A DNA stretch of 64,000 nucleotides from Ascoidea asiatica (lineage: Eukaryota > Ascomycota > Saccharomycetes > Ascoideales > Ascoideaceae), in NCBI GenBank assembly GCA_001600695.1, contig BCKQ01000004.1, positions 186,001 to 250,000 on the forward strand, written 5' to 3'. Position 1 is the stretch's first letter; each line of letters opens with the position of its first letter. Below, in pieces: positions 43,829 through 54,674 of this stretch. A program made the position numbers and the translations under genes. The notes under the pieces were generated by a model that searched no databases, was not told the DNA's origin, and worked only from the letters and a program-made list of their open reading frames with translations.

Positions 43829-44457
43829 ATTATTAATATTATTATTATTATTATTATTATTTATGTTGTTTATATTGTTATTACTAAGATTAGAATTTGA
43901 ATTATTTGGACTGAAATTGTTATTAGTATTCTTATTAATACTGTTATTAGTGTTATGAGAGTTGGAACTAGTATGAGAAGCTGATTTATAGGAATTGAGA
44001 ACAGAACCAGAAGATGAACCAGAACTAGAGCCAGAAGAAGAAGGAGGAGAAGAAGAAATAGATTGTTTTTGATGAGAAATTTTAGTTATATTATCACTTT
44101 TATTATTACATTTATTATTCTTGATATTATTTATATCTTCTAAAACTTTTTCATTGAATAATAAATTTTTTTCTAGATCTGCTTTTTGTAATAACTTTTC
44201 AATAAATGGAGAATAAGAAATTACATCATTTTCAGTTAGATTACTATAAGGATTTTGATATAAACAAAATAATTGAGCTAATTTTTTATTTCTTTGTTTG
44301 ATGATCTCTTTTTGAGTTTTTCGACGTCTTTGAATTGCTTCATTTCGTAAGTTTTCCTTTTCCAAAATTAGAAATAATAAATTTAAAAATAAATGTTAAT
44401 AATGAACTCTTGAAATAAAAACAAAAGAAATATAAAAAAGTAGAAAATACTTACCAT
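38849..44457 (-). CDS. EAF1: NuA4 complex scaffold Eaf1/Vid21 (HSA and SANT domains)
   Basis: The longest open frame starts at a TTG (44365). The real start is inferred as ATG 44457-44455, followed directly by a GTAAGT donor; the intron 44454-44357 (98 nt) has a TATTAAC-like branch site and AG at GGAAAAG, and rejoins GAA AAC in frame, giving about 1836 residues. Unspliced reading hits a stop. Domains: N-terminal conserved helix (NLRNEAIQRRRKTQKE), long Asn-rich region with poly-Asn, HSA helix about 800-880 (INYSQWDYLLSEMSWMSTDFKEGRKYKIA), SANT/Myb about 1105-1160 (IWTPKEDKDLKSLFEKYQNNWSLI), a conserved basic block after it, and a C-terminal part with poly-Gln, NNNNNMSNIS repeats and (AQ)n. 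Eaf1 is the platform subunit of the NuA4 histone acetyltransferase and binds actin/Arp4 via HSA. Confidence 0.9.
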
Positions 44458-45115
44458 CTCGGAAAAGCAGCTAAACTGAGATTTGTTTGTGAAACAATGT
44501 AGTCTAAACTATTTAATTGGTTTATTAAACTTTTAAAAAGATTTGAAGTGGTCAAGGATGGTTAGAGGGATCTCTATTGAAAGCACTCTTCTTTTATGCT
44601 TCTTTTACTATTAAAACAGCTACAAATACTTCACAGTTTATAAAAATATATTGGTTGAATCTCAGTTAACCAGAATAGAAAAATAATAAAATAGAGTAAT
44701 ACTAAAATAGAGTAATACTAAAATCCTGAGAATCAAACTTATACCAAATTTATAATAAATACAAAATTAAGACAAAATATATACAAAATAAATTTGAAAT
44801 AAATACAATAGATAAAATAAAATAAAATAAAATAGAATAAATGGCAGTTGCGCTGCTTTTTCCCAGTTCCGCAAAGCTGAGCCGGAACTGGCTACAGGAG
44901 AAATGGGGCAGAACACGGTAAAAAGTAGGATATTCTCTAGGGCGAGCGCCGGTTTTAGGACAGCGAGTTTTGGCAAATTTGAATTTATTTGAACATAAGA
45001 CAATAGATCATCTGTATTGAAATATCTTTTTTTGTTATTTTTGAATAGATATTTATACTCAGATATATATATATATATGTATATATACATAATTAAATTA
45101 GCGAGTATACATGTC
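44458..45115. promoter_or_regulatory. Divergent promoter region with a 9-bp perfect inverted repeat
   Basis: 658 bp between EAF1 (-) and CDC40 (+). A GC-rich block (about 44845-44965) contains CCAGTTCCG (44864-44872) and its exact complement CGGAACTGG (44884-44892) with an 11-bp spacer. (AT)n occurs near 45065-45090 just before the CDC40 start. A 116-codon minus-strand frame (44767-45117) is a shadow. Confidence 0.55.
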
Positions 45116-46792
45116 ATGCAAACAGGTTTGCTTTCAGGTTATTCTTCTTCTTCAGATTCAGAAAGGAGTACTATCAATGACAATGGTTCAACAGATAACC
45201 CAATGATTGGAGCAGATTCTTTGATCTCTTTGTCTACTGATAACAATATAAATTCAGTTAATAAATTAAATCAAGAAAAATATTGGAATTCATTAGCTAC
45301 TCGGAATATACAGGCTACATCTTCATCTTCATCTAATTTTCGAAAGACTTTAACTGGTACGATTGAAATACAAGCTGTTGATGATGCTGCATTCACTATT
45401 CAATCCAAAAATGAAATAAATCTGTTGAAAAATCGAAACTTCAGTAAAACATCTGAAAAGAGAAATATTTCTATTCCTATTTCCAAAAAGCAATTGTCAA
45501 AAAACTTGAAAACTAAAAGAAGAAAGAAAGATTCGGCTTCTAAGCTAAATGATATAAATAATTATCAAGGTCCTTGGGCAACATACTCAAGTGAATCTTC
45601 TGATTCAATTTCTACGCCATCTTCTGATAAGAAAAAACAAAGTAGTAAAATAAATGAAGATTCTCTTTTGTTTTCACATTCAACTACTACCGGAATAGAG
45701 AATGAACCTGTTTATACTAAATTTTATGGATCAGAAGAATTAGATTATCAAGGAAGAACATATATGCATATTCCTCAAGATTTACCAATAAATTTAAAAA
45801 AGCCTACGGGATCTCAAGAATCTTTTGTTCCAAAAAAACATATATTTACTTATAAAGGTCATTATAAAGGTGTTACTTCTTTGAAATTATTTCCTTCTTC
45901 AGGTCATTTAATATTATCTGGTGGTAATGATAATAAAATATATTTATGGGATTCATATCATAAAAAAGATTTATTAAGAGGCTATTTTGCTCATACAAGA
46001 CCTATAAAATCATTAGCATTTAATGGTGAAGATAGCGATTATTCATTTTCAACTGATGACCCAGATAAAGGAACAAAATTTTTAAGTGGTGGATTCGATA
46101 AAATTGTAAATATATGGGATACAGAATATGGTAAAGTTTTAGATACTATTAATTTAAATGCTGTGCCGAATTGTAGTAAATTTATCCCTTCAAATTCAAA
46201 TGAAATTCTTATTGGTTTAAGTAATAATAATATTGAACATTATGATATCCGAATACCTTCAGCTGAAAGCAATTTAGTTCAGACATATGACCATCATTTA
46301 GGTGCTATTAATTCAATATCTTTTGTCGATTCAAATGAAAAGTTTTTAACAACTTCAGATGATCGATCAATTAGAATTTGGGATTTTGGTATAAATATTC
46401 CTTTAAAATATATTTCTGATCCAACTCAGTATTCAATGCCAAGAACTAAAACACATCCCAATGGAAAATTTTTCGCAGCACAATCTATGGATAATTCGAT
46501 TCTTATTTATCATGCATATGGAAAATTTAGATTAAATAAAAAGAAAAAATTTACTGGACATCAATGTTCTGGATTTGCAATAGGTTTAGATTTTAGCCCT
46601 GATGGAAAAATTCTAATGAGTGGTGACAGTCAAGGACGATCCTTTTTTTGGGATTGGAAAACAGGACAATTGATAAAAAAAATCCAGGTTGATAGTGAAG
46701 AAAATTCAATAACTTGTATAGCATCACATCCACAAGAAAAAAGTAGAGTCATTATGGGAGGTTCTAGCGGTTCTATATTTGTATATGATTAA
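45116..46792 (+). CDS. CDC40: Splicing factor Cdc40/Prp17 (WD40)
   Basis: 558 residues from ATG 45116. The open frame extends 33 codons further (45017) but that part reads from (AT)n as Tyr/Ile and is not conserved, so the start is placed at MQTGLLSGYSSSSDSE. The N-terminus is Ser-rich with the family block QGPWATYSSE and FYGSEELDYQGRTYMHIPQDL; the C-terminal ~330 residues hold seven WD40 repeats (YKGHYKGVTSLKLFPSSGHLILSGG..., AHTRPIKSLAFN..., SGGFDKIVNIWDTEYGKVL, HHLGAINSISFV..., FTGHQCSGFAIGLDFSPDGK). Prp17 acts in the second catalytic step of pre-mRNA splicing. Convergent with the next gene, 149 bp apart. Confidence 0.92.
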   Translation: MQTGLLSGYSSSSDSERSTINDNGSTDNPMIGADSLISLSTDNNINSVNKLNQEKYWNSLATRNIQATSSSSSNFRKTLTGTIEIQAVDDAAFTIQSKNEINLLKNRNFSKTSEKRNISIPISKKQLSKNLKTKRRKKDSASKLNDINNYQGPWATYSSESSDSISTPSSDKKKQSSKINEDSLLFSHSTTTGIENEPVYTKFYGSEELDYQGRTYMHIPQDLPINLKKPTGSQESFVPKKHIFTYKGHYKGVTSLKLFPSSGHLILSGGNDNKIYLWDSYHKKDLLRGYFAHTRPIKSLAFNGEDSDYSFSTDDPDKGTKFLSGGFDKIVNIWDTEYGKVLDTINLNAVPNCSKFIPSNSNEILIGLSNNNIEHYDIRIPSAESNLVQTYDHHLGAINSISFVDSNEKFLTTSDDRSIRIWDFGINIPLKYISDPTQYSMPRTKTHPNGKFFAAQSMDNSILIYHAYGKFRLNKKKKFTGHQCSGFAIGLDFSPDGKILMSGDSQGRSFFWDWKTGQLIKKIQVDSEENSITCIASHPQEKSRVIMGGSSGSIFVYD

Positions 46793-46941
46793 ATAATCGT
46801 TATTTGTTTTCAAAAGCAAATATATTATTCCGAAAGCAAATTTTTAAGAATCGGATTTTTCTTATTTCAGTTTACAGCCATATACATATTTTTGTACTTT
46901 CTCTATATTATATTTCTTTAATTCCTTAATATATGTTTTTA

Positions 46942-49900
46942 TTAATAGTTATTTTTTATCCTAGACTTTTGAGGTATACTTTCTTTTTTCAAATCATTAT
47001 ACTTTTCTCTCTGCAATATTGCTTTTTTATATTGATTTTTCATTCTTACAATTGCAAGAACTGCAAGTGCTACACTCTTGAATGTCTTTTTTTTCTTTTG
47101 TAAAAGTGAATAATCAGGAAATATCCCTGCCTCTGCTAATTTTGTAATATCTTCAGAAATCATATTGTTGGAAGACTTAATTGATCGAATCATAAAAGAA
47201 TTTATGAACTTCAAATCTTTTGTGACATAAATTTGTTCATGAAATTTACTTCGGTAATATTTTAGTTGATTATTCAATATAGTTAATTTACTTTTGTAAA
47301 AATCTATCAACTGCTTATTTTGTTCTAGTCTTTTCTCTGATTCCAAAGATTTATCCTTTTTTAAAGTTGTTAATTTTTCTTTTAACTCCTCTACTGTTCC
47401 TTGTAAATTTTTTTTAGAATAATACAAATCTTTAAGTTTTTGTACCATATCTTCCTTAAAGGACTCGTATTCTTTATTAACTATTTCAATTTTTTTCTGT
47501 AATGATTCATTTTCTTTATTTATTTCTTTTATTTTTTGAGACTTCTGTTCTGAAGTTCTATCTTTATCCTCGGAATCCTCTTTTAACCTCAGATTTAATT
47601 TCTTAATATCAATTTTTCTTTCTTCTAATTCTTCTTGCAATTTCTGACAAAGTTTATCTGTTGTTTTTTGTTGACTTTCTAATTCTTGATATTCAATTTC
47701 TTTAGCAGATAACTTATCACTCAATTGTTCTTTGATATTTTGCAAGTCATTTAATTGTTGCTTAAAAGAATCTTGTATATTGTTTGTTTGTGAAGATGTT
47801 TTATTCATAATTAAGTTTACTTCATTTTTATGCTCGGATTTAAGATTATCTATTGTACTATTCAAGATTCTAACTTGACTTTCAGTTGACTGTAATTTAG
47901 AGGTTAATTCTAATAGTTCATTCTCTTTTGAATTTAGTTTACTTTTAAATTTTTGTCTATAATCTCCTATTTTATTTTCCAACAATTCAATTTTTTCTTC
48001 TTTTTCTTCTATAGAATCTTTTAAAGCAGTTAAATTTTTTTGATTTTTTTTTTCAAGATCCTCATAGTTATCATTTTGATCTTTTATAAGAGATTCTAAC
48101 TCATTATTTTTATTTAAAAGTCTTTTAATTTCTAATTTTTCATAACTTTCATTATTATCATTTATATTTAAAGTTTTAAATGATTCAAGATTATTATTAT
48201 TTATATTACTAAGTTTTTCATATTCTAAATCATTTCTCAATTTGGTTATAGTTAATTTTAATTGACTTATTTCAGCTAATAATGAACTATTTTCATTATT
48301 AATATTATTTGAATTAATTTGTAATTGTCTTTGTAAATTTTGTAATTGGTTTTCTAAATCAATAATTATATTATCAGATTTTAATTGTTGATTTTTCAAA
48401 GAATCATTTTCAAGTTTATACGAATTTAAATCTTTTTCTATATCATCAATATGCGATTCATATAGTTTTATATCATCTAATAATTGATTTCTTTCTTCTT
48501 CTAACAGTTCAACTTCAGAATAAAAAGTAGAGTTATTTGCTTCTTTAAATACATTATCTTGTTCATTGATTATTTCTCTTAATTGTTGAATTGTTGATAA
48601 TCTATTAGTATTTTCATTTGTAAGAGATTCTTCGATATTTCTTAATCTATCAATTTCATTTTTTAAATTTGAAATTAATTCCGAATTATTATTATAATTA
48701 TTATTTGATTTTAATTGGGAATTTAAAGTTGAGTTTAAATTTGTAATTTGATTTGTTAAAGTTTGAATTTTTGAATTCAAAAAATTTCTTTCATTATTAC
48801 CTTCTTCTAATCTTGATTTAAAATTATTTAATTCATTATTTAAAATTTTTAAATCATTATTTTTTAAAGATAATTTTTCTTTTAATTTTGTAATATTCAT
48901 ATCATTAATATTTTTATTTGAATTATTTAAATTTGAAGATTTTAAATTTAACTTTAAATTTAAAGATTTAATTTGATCATCTTTTGAATTTAGATCATTA
49001 TTCAATGAATTAATATCATTTTTTAAATTATTTAAATCTTTTTTTAAATTTGAAATAAGTTGATTAAGTTGATTAATGTGAGAATTTGATTGAATATTTT
49101 GATTTTCAAAATCTGAATTTTTTTTTTTTAAAATTTTGATTTGATTATTATAATCAGATTGAATTTTTTTTAGAATTGAATCATTTTCATTTTTTTTTAA
49201 ATTTTGTTTTTCAATTTCTTTATTTAATTGAGTAGATAACTTTTCATTTAACTTTTCACTTAATTGTTGATTCAATTTTTTTTCAAATTCATTTTTATAT
49301 TTTAATTCAATTTTTTTTTCGATTTTTTTTTCAATTTTTTTTTCAATTTCTTTTTCAATTTCTTTTTCTTTTTCTTTAATATTGATATTATTATTATTAG
49401 CGGTACTAGTATTAATGGTATTAATATTATTTTGTAGAGTAATAAATTTTGAACTTAATTCATTAAATTGATTATTTTTTTCAATTAAACTTTTTTTAAA
49501 GGAATTTAAATCAACTTTTAAAGTTGAATTTTCAAGAATTAAATTTTTAACTTCTAAAGTTGTTGAATTATTTAAATAATTTGATAAATATTTAATTTTT
49601 AATTTTAAACCATAATTATCGGCTTTTAACTGATTATTTTCTTGTTGTTGAAATTTTAAAGAATTTAATTTATTATTACCATTTGAATCAATATTTGTAT
49701 TTAAGTCCATATCCATATCCAAATCCATATCTATATTATCCAGATCAATTGAAGAATCAGGAGTCAGATTATAATTATAATTATTATTATTATGATTTGA
49801 ATTTGAATTTGAATTTGAAATTTTATTAGAATTACTTTTTCTTGAATTCGTAATTAATGGAGTTGAAGTGGATAAAGAATCAAAAGTATCAGTATCATCG

Positions 49901-50121
49901 AATTGATTATCAGAATTTGATTTAGAATTCAATTTAAACTTTGATTTTCTTGATTGTTTAGTATTTTTAGTAAAATTATTATTGTCATTATCATTATCAA
50001 GTATATCAATTATATTATCATTACCAATTGGAGTAAATTCATAATCTTTTATTTTTTTATTATTTAAATTAATATTTTTTGAATTTGGAGGAGTTCCAAA
50101 TAAAGTTTTTGCCATAAACAT
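46942..50121 (-). CDS. SPC110: Spc110-type spindle pole body coiled-coil protein
   Basis: 1059 residues; translation could also begin at Met3. Mostly one long coiled coil (about 150-955, Leu/Asn/Lys/Glu-rich heptads) flanked by an Asn/Ser-rich N-terminus and a basic C-terminus. The N-terminal YEFTPIG resembles the EFTPVG found near the N-terminus of S. cerevisiae Spc110. The C-terminal ~90 residues (LKFINSFMIRSIKSSNN..., KTFKSVALAVLAIVRMKNQYKK) look like a PACT/calmodulin-binding end, which anchors Spc110 to the inner plaque, while its N-terminus contacts gamma-tubulin complexes. Long coiled coils are easy to misassign, so the family call rests on these two ends. CACGTG lies at 50521-50526, about 400 bp upstream. 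Confidence 0.78.
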   Translation of the reverse strand: MFMAKTLFGTPPNSKNINLNNKKIKDYEFTPIGNDNIIDILDNDNDNNNFTKNTKQSRKSKFKLNSKSNSDNQFDDTDTFDSLSTSTPLITNSRKSNSNKISNSNSNSNHNNNNYNYNLTPDSSIDLDNIDMDLDMDMDLNTNIDSNGNNKLNSLKFQQQENNQLKADNYGLKLKIKYLSNYLNNSTTLEVKNLILENSTLKVDLNSFKKSLIEKNNQFNELSSKFITLQNNINTINTSTANNNNINIKEKEKEIEKEIEKKIEKKIEKKIELKYKNEFEKKLNQQLSEKLNEKLSTQLNKEIEKQNLKKNENDSILKKIQSDYNNQIKILKKKNSDFENQNIQSNSHINQLNQLISNLKKDLNNLKNDINSLNNDLNSKDDQIKSLNLKLNLKSSNLNNSNKNINDMNITKLKEKLSLKNNDLKILNNELNNFKSRLEEGNNERNFLNSKIQTLTNQITNLNSTLNSQLKSNNNYNNNSELISNLKNEIDRLRNIEESLTNENTNRLSTIQQLREIINEQDNVFKEANNSTFYSEVELLEEERNQLLDDIKLYESHIDDIEKDLNSYKLENDSLKNQQLKSDNIIIDLENQLQNLQRQLQINSNNINNENSSLLAEISQLKLTITKLRNDLEYEKLSNINNNNLESFKTLNINDNNESYEKLEIKRLLNKNNELESLIKDQNDNYEDLEKKNQKNLTALKDSIEEKEEKIELLENKIGDYRQKFKSKLNSKENELLELTSKLQSTESQVRILNSTIDNLKSEHKNEVNLIMNKTSSQTNNIQDSFKQQLNDLQNIKEQLSDKLSAKEIEYQELESQQKTTDKLCQKLQEELEERKIDIKKLNLRLKEDSEDKDRTSEQKSQKIKEINKENESLQKKIEIVNKEYESFKEDMVQKLKDLYYSKKNLQGTVEELKEKLTTLKKDKSLESEKRLEQNKQLIDFYKSKLTILNNQLKYYRSKFHEQIYVTKDLKFINSFMIRSIKSSNNMISEDITKLAEAGIFPDYSLLQKKKKTFKSVALAVLAIVRMKNQYKKAILQREKYNDLKKESIPQKSRIKNNY

Positions 50122-50697
50122 TTTAGATAAGATTAATAATATATAGAATAATTGTATAGATAATTAAATAGAATAATTGAGAAGGATAAGTTAGCTAAAT
50201 AATGTATCATCTATTAATAATTTGAAAATAATATAAATATATAATATAAGGATATAATTGGATAATTGAGATTATGAGAAGATAAGATAAGTATTTGGGA
50301 TGAATTGAATGATTCAGTCGAATAAGAACAAAATAACTTCTTCAGTAGCTAGGTCCTTTATTATATTCTATCTTATTACTTTAATCTTTATTTAATTCTA
50401 TATTCAATTATTATTTTAACTCTTTATTCTTTGATATTTATTCAATTCTTTTATTTTACTTGTTTTGATATTCGATGAAATGTAAACAAAAAAAAGGTTT
50501 AAATCAAAAGTAAACAGAGCCACGTGACGGAAATTACACAAAAAAAAAGAACCGCAAAAGTGGACTCGTCTCGAGAAGATATTTTATTTTATATTTATCA
50601 TAAACTTGAAATATTATGATTATGATAATGATTATATTATACGATTATGTTATATGATTATATTATATGATTATATTAAATGATTATTATATGATTA
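50122..50697. promoter_or_regulatory. SPC110 promoter and TRP4 3' region
   Basis: 576 bp, AT-rich, with CACGTG (50521-50526, extended GCCACGTGAC) about 400 bp upstream of the SPC110 start. No gene seen. Confidence 0.45.
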
Positions 50698-51942
50698 TTA
50701 TAATTTAATATCATTATTAAGACAATGAACTAGACTATTTAAAGAATTCAAAGCAGATCCATTTCTAATTGATTCTTTTGCAAGTTGAACACCATGTTTC
50801 CAATTACGAGGACCATCAGTTAAACCAGATATTACAGCTAATGCAGAAGTATTCATTAATATATAATCAACAATTGGATTATTTGAATCTAAATCAATTT
50901 CATTATTTAAAATTTTTTTTAAAAAATTGGCATTTTCAATTGGAGTACCAGATTTAACAGAATCTATTGAATGAATTGGTAAACCAAAATCACTTGGTTG
51001 TAAATAAAATTCATTTATATTATCATTAAAATTTTTTGTTAACCAAATTTTTGTTTTACCAATTGGAGAAATTTCATCTAAACCAATTTCACCCCAAACA
51101 ATCATTGTTTTTGAATTTAAATTATTATTAAATTTATCAATTTGTTTACAAGCATTTGAAAAAACTTTACCTAAAGATTCCGAATGAACTCCAATAATTC
51201 TTGAATTTATTAATGATGGATTTAATAAAGGTCCTAAAATATTAAAAATTGTTGGAATTTTTAAATTTGATCTAATTTTTGAAATTTTTTTTAAAGCAGG
51301 ATGAAAATTTGGTGCAAATAAAAATAAAAAATTAATATTATTATTATCATTAATTATTAAATTATTATTTAATATTGAATTATAAGATAATTTTGAAATA
51401 TCAATACCTAAATGAGTTATTAAATCACCAGATCCAACTGAAGAACTTGAAGCTTTACCACCATGTTTTAAAACTTTAATTTTTTTATTATCTTTATCTT
51501 TAGAAGAAATTCCACTTAAAATTATTGCACTTGAAGTTGAAACATTGAAAGTATTTTTACCATCACCACCAGTACCAACAATATCAATAAATTTATAATT
51601 CTCTAAAATTTTTTTTGAAAAATTAAAAATATTTGAATATTCTAGAATTGTTTTAACAGCTGCAGAAATAAATTCAGGTTTTTGATCAAGACCTCTAATT
51701 CTTAAAGCTGTTAAAAATGAAGCAATTTGAATATCATTTGTATAATCATTAATAATAATTCTTAAAACAACAGATAAATCTGCTGGTGTTAAATTTGGAG
51801 GATCAAGTAATAAACTTTTAATATATGGAGTTAGTAAGAAATTTTTGTCATTTGAATTGGAATTGGAATTGGAATCAACTAATGTTGTTTCACTTGTTGT
51901 TTCACTCATTGTGGTATCTTCATTCCTTGTTTCTTCACCCAT
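50698..51942 (-). CDS. TRP4: Anthranilate phosphoribosyltransferase
   Basis: 414 residues (S. cerevisiae Trp4 380). Transfers phosphoribose from PRPP to anthranilate, the second specific step of tryptophan synthesis. Family blocks: SFLTALRIRGLDQKPE, the PRPP-binding glycine loop FIDIVGTGGDGKNTFNVSTSSA, VLKHGGKASSSSVGSGDLITHLGI, the NFHPALKKISKIRSNLKIPTIFNILGPLLNP block, and a conserved MIVWGEIGLDEISP segment (D-E metal site). The N-terminus carries an extra Ser/Thr/Asn-rich stretch, and Asn-rich loops add length. Start is the first ATG. I saw no Gcn4 site (TGACTCA) in the ~250 bp upstream. Confidence 0.96.
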   Translation of the reverse strand: MGEETRNEDTTMSETTSETTLVDSNSNSNSNDKNFLLTPYIKSLLLDPPNLTPADLSVVLRIIINDYTNDIQIASFLTALRIRGLDQKPEFISAAVKTILEYSNIFNFSKKILENYKFIDIVGTGGDGKNTFNVSTSSAIILSGISSKDKDNKKIKVLKHGGKASSSSVGSGDLITHLGIDISKLSYNSILNNNLIINDNNNINFLFLFAPNFHPALKKISKIRSNLKIPTIFNILGPLLNPSLINSRIIGVHSESLGKVFSNACKQIDKFNNNLNSKTMIVWGEIGLDEISPIGKTKIWLTKNFNDNINEFYLQPSDFGLPIHSIDSVKSGTPIENANFLKKILNNEIDLDSNNPIVDYILMNTSALAVISGLTDGPRNWKHGVQLAKESIRNGSALNSLNSLVHCLNNDIKL

Positions 51943-52759
51943 CTTTAAATATATTTAATATTGAAATCAAAATCCAATTTAATCCACAACTATAAAACTT
52001 CTAAAATGTATCTATGTTTGAAATATCTATGAAATATTTCAGTCATAACTGTATCAATGGTTATCGTTAACATTACTATCATTAACATTACTTACAGTGG
52101 TGACATTAATAATTAGCACTTACCGGTTCAGGTATTCCGGTCGTTATTTTTACTTCCGACCTGTGGATTTATTTTTAAAGCAGTGCTCTGCATACAAACA
52201 CATGTTAAACGCATAACCTAAAATACCTCCTCATGTTTTGCGCTGCATCACTTGCCACATATTACTAGCCCTACTAACTTGCCACATTCCTTTTGGTATC
52301 CTTTTGACTAAGCCACACACACCCCCACTACCAATACTCTTGTCCTAACACCTGTCCTAGCTCAAGTGCTCCTTTAAAATATATTGACAGTCTGTTACAG
52401 TGTTTATTTACTACGTACGTAGCATACTTCTGAAAATTCACTTATTAACTAATCTCTGACCATTATTTCGTCTTTTATTTCACCAATCTTTCAATACTCT
52501 TTCTTTTTTAATATACTTCTTAACCCTTATTTTAATACTCCTCATTTTGTTTTAGATTTATTTCAAATTTATTCCAAATTTAATTCAAATTTAATTCAAA
52601 TTAAATTTATATTCAGTTTAGATTCAATTCAATTTCAATTCAATACTTATTCAGTCATCTGAATCTTTTAATTTATCTCAATTGATCATACTTCAAATCT
52701 GTCAATTTTTCCATCCATCAACCAATCAATCAATTATCTTATTCAATTAATCAATTAAA
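51943..52759. promoter_or_regulatory. Divergent promoter region of TRP4 and CDC12
   Basis: 817 bp. A slightly GC-richer centre (about 52130-52400) includes TTCCGG and TTCCGA-type blocks (about 52131-52160); the CDC12-proximal 250 bp are CT/AT-rich with repeated TTCAAAT-like words (52560-52640). No gene seen. Confidence 0.4.
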
Positions 52760-53917
52760 ATGTCAACTGAATTAACTTATAATGAACCTGTTGGTATTGT
52801 TAATTTACCAACTCAAAGGTATAAAATTGTTTCAAAAAAAGGTGCAACTTTTACTTTAATGGTTGCTGGTGAATCTGGTTTAGGTAAAACAACTTTTATT
52901 AATACTTTATTTCAATCTTCTTTAAAAAATCATATTGATAATAATAATCGTCATAAAAAAGGTATTCATGCAACTGTTGAAATTGATATTGTTAGAGCTG
53001 AATTAGAAGAAAGAAATTTTAAAATTAGATTAAATGTTATTGATACTCCTGGTTTTGGTGATAATATCAATAATAAAAATTCTTATCAATCTTTAATAGA
53101 TTTTATTGATGATCAACATGATAGTTATATGAAACAAGAACAACAACCTTCAAGAAAAAATATTCATGATTTAAGAGTTCATGCTTGTCTTTATTTTATT
53201 AGACCAACTGGTCATTCTTTAAAACCTTTAGATATTGAGTGTATGAAAAAATTATGTACAAGAGTTAATTTAATTCCAGTAATTTCAAAAGCTGATACTT
53301 TATCTCCAAAAGAAATGATTCAATTTAAACAAAGAATAAGATCTGTAATTGAAGCTCAAGATATTAGAATTTATTCTCCTCCAATTGATTTAGATGATCA
53401 AATTGCTTCTGATCATTCAAAAGAATTAATTGAATCAATGCCTTTTGCAATTATTGGTTCTGAATCTTTAGTTAAAAATTCAAAAGGTGATTTAATTATT
53501 GGTAGACAATTTCCTTGGGGTATTGCAGAAGTTGAAAATCCTGATCATTGTGATTTTTTAAAATTAAGATCTTTATTATTAAGAACAAATATGTTAGATT
53601 TAATTTTATCAACTGAAGAATTACATTATGAATCTTATAGAGCTTTCAAATTAGATGAAAAACAATCAACTTCTTCAAATAATAATAATTCTTCTCTTAA
53701 TAGAAGATTACAAAATAATCCTCAATTCAAAAAAGATGAAGAACAATTGAAAAATTATTTCACTGAAAAAGTTAAAAGTGAAGAAGGTAGATTTAGACAA
53801 TGGGAACAAAATATTGTTAATGAAAGAAATAGATTAAATAGTGATTTAGAAATAGTTCAACAACAAATCAAAGAATTACAAGATCAAATTAAAGAATTAT
53901 CTGTTAAAAAGAAATAG
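52760..53917 (+). CDS. CDC12: Septin Cdc12
   Basis: 385 residues. GTP-binding septin that forms filaments at the bud neck with Cdc3, Cdc10 and Cdc11 and is essential for cytokinesis. Seen: polybasic-type region after PVGIVNLPTQRYKI, P-loop GESGLGKT (37-44), G3 DTPGFGD (about 95-101), septin signature through DLRVHACLYFIRPTGHSLKPLDIECM, SKAD (G4, about 177-180), and a C-terminal coiled coil about 315-385 (EEQLKNYFTEKVKSEEGRFRQWEQNIVNERNRL). The QRYKIV start and FRQWEQNIVNER tail are particular to Cdc12, so the paralogue assignment is strong. Start is the first ATG. Confidence 0.97.
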   Translation: MSTELTYNEPVGIVNLPTQRYKIVSKKGATFTLMVAGESGLGKTTFINTLFQSSLKNHIDNNNRHKKGIHATVEIDIVRAELEERNFKIRLNVIDTPGFGDNINNKNSYQSLIDFIDDQHDSYMKQEQQPSRKNIHDLRVHACLYFIRPTGHSLKPLDIECMKKLCTRVNLIPVISKADTLSPKEMIQFKQRIRSVIEAQDIRIYSPPIDLDDQIASDHSKELIESMPFAIIGSESLVKNSKGDLIIGRQFPWGIAEVENPDHCDFLKLRSLLLRTNMLDLILSTEELHYESYRAFKLDEKQSTSSNNNNSSLNRRLQNNPQFKKDEEQLKNYFTEKVKSEEGRFRQWEQNIVNERNRLNSDLEIVQQQIKELQDQIKELSVKKK

Positions 53918-54674
53918 TCCTTTTTTATCTTGTTTTATTTTTTTTTTTTCTTTATTTAATTCTTTCTTTATTTATTCAATTATTTAATTCTGGCTTTATT
54001 TAATTTTCCTCAATGCTCAACTTCATGCCTTTGATATTCCAAAATATATCTTTCCATTTTAATTTCATTGTTTATCCAGTTCATAAATCTTTTTTTTTTC
54101 TCTTTAGTTTTTATTCCTTTTAATAACACAAATTGTTTTTATTGTTTCTAGTGTTTCTAGTATTTTTTACTATTTTATGACTCAATCAATTTTTAAATTT
54201 AAATCCATTATAGCTTATAGCTTATAAAATTGAATTGCTTTTTTATGGTTAGTACTTTTTGTTTATTTAATTAAAAGACTCCTACTCTTTGTTAATTTTA
54301 AAAATTATTTTTTTTTGTTAATTTGTGTTTGTTTTTTTGAAAGTCTAGTTTTTTGTTCTTTTTTTATATCTTTTTAAATCATATTAAAACTTAATACTCT
54401 TTTTACTGATATTTTTTATTATTCATTTTATATAGTTATTTAATAACTTTGCAGTAATTCAGAATCCAATAATAACTTAGATAATAGTTTCTAAAATAAT
54501 AACCAAGAATGAAAATTTGTTATAAAAATTTATTAAGTTTGAAAAAATTTAGATTAATTTAAATTGAATTGAATTAAATTAAAATTCTAGCTATATACTG
54601 TATATCTATATTGAATTTGAGAAAAAAAAAAAATTTCTTTTGTGAAAATATTATAATTTACACTTAATTAATAT
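53918..54674. other. Intergenic between convergent genes
   Basis: 757 bp of T-rich then A-rich 3' sequence between CDC12 (+) and ACS2 (-). TGACTCA occurs at 54178-54184 but between two 3' ends, so it is probably not regulatory. No gene seen. Confidence 0.5.
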
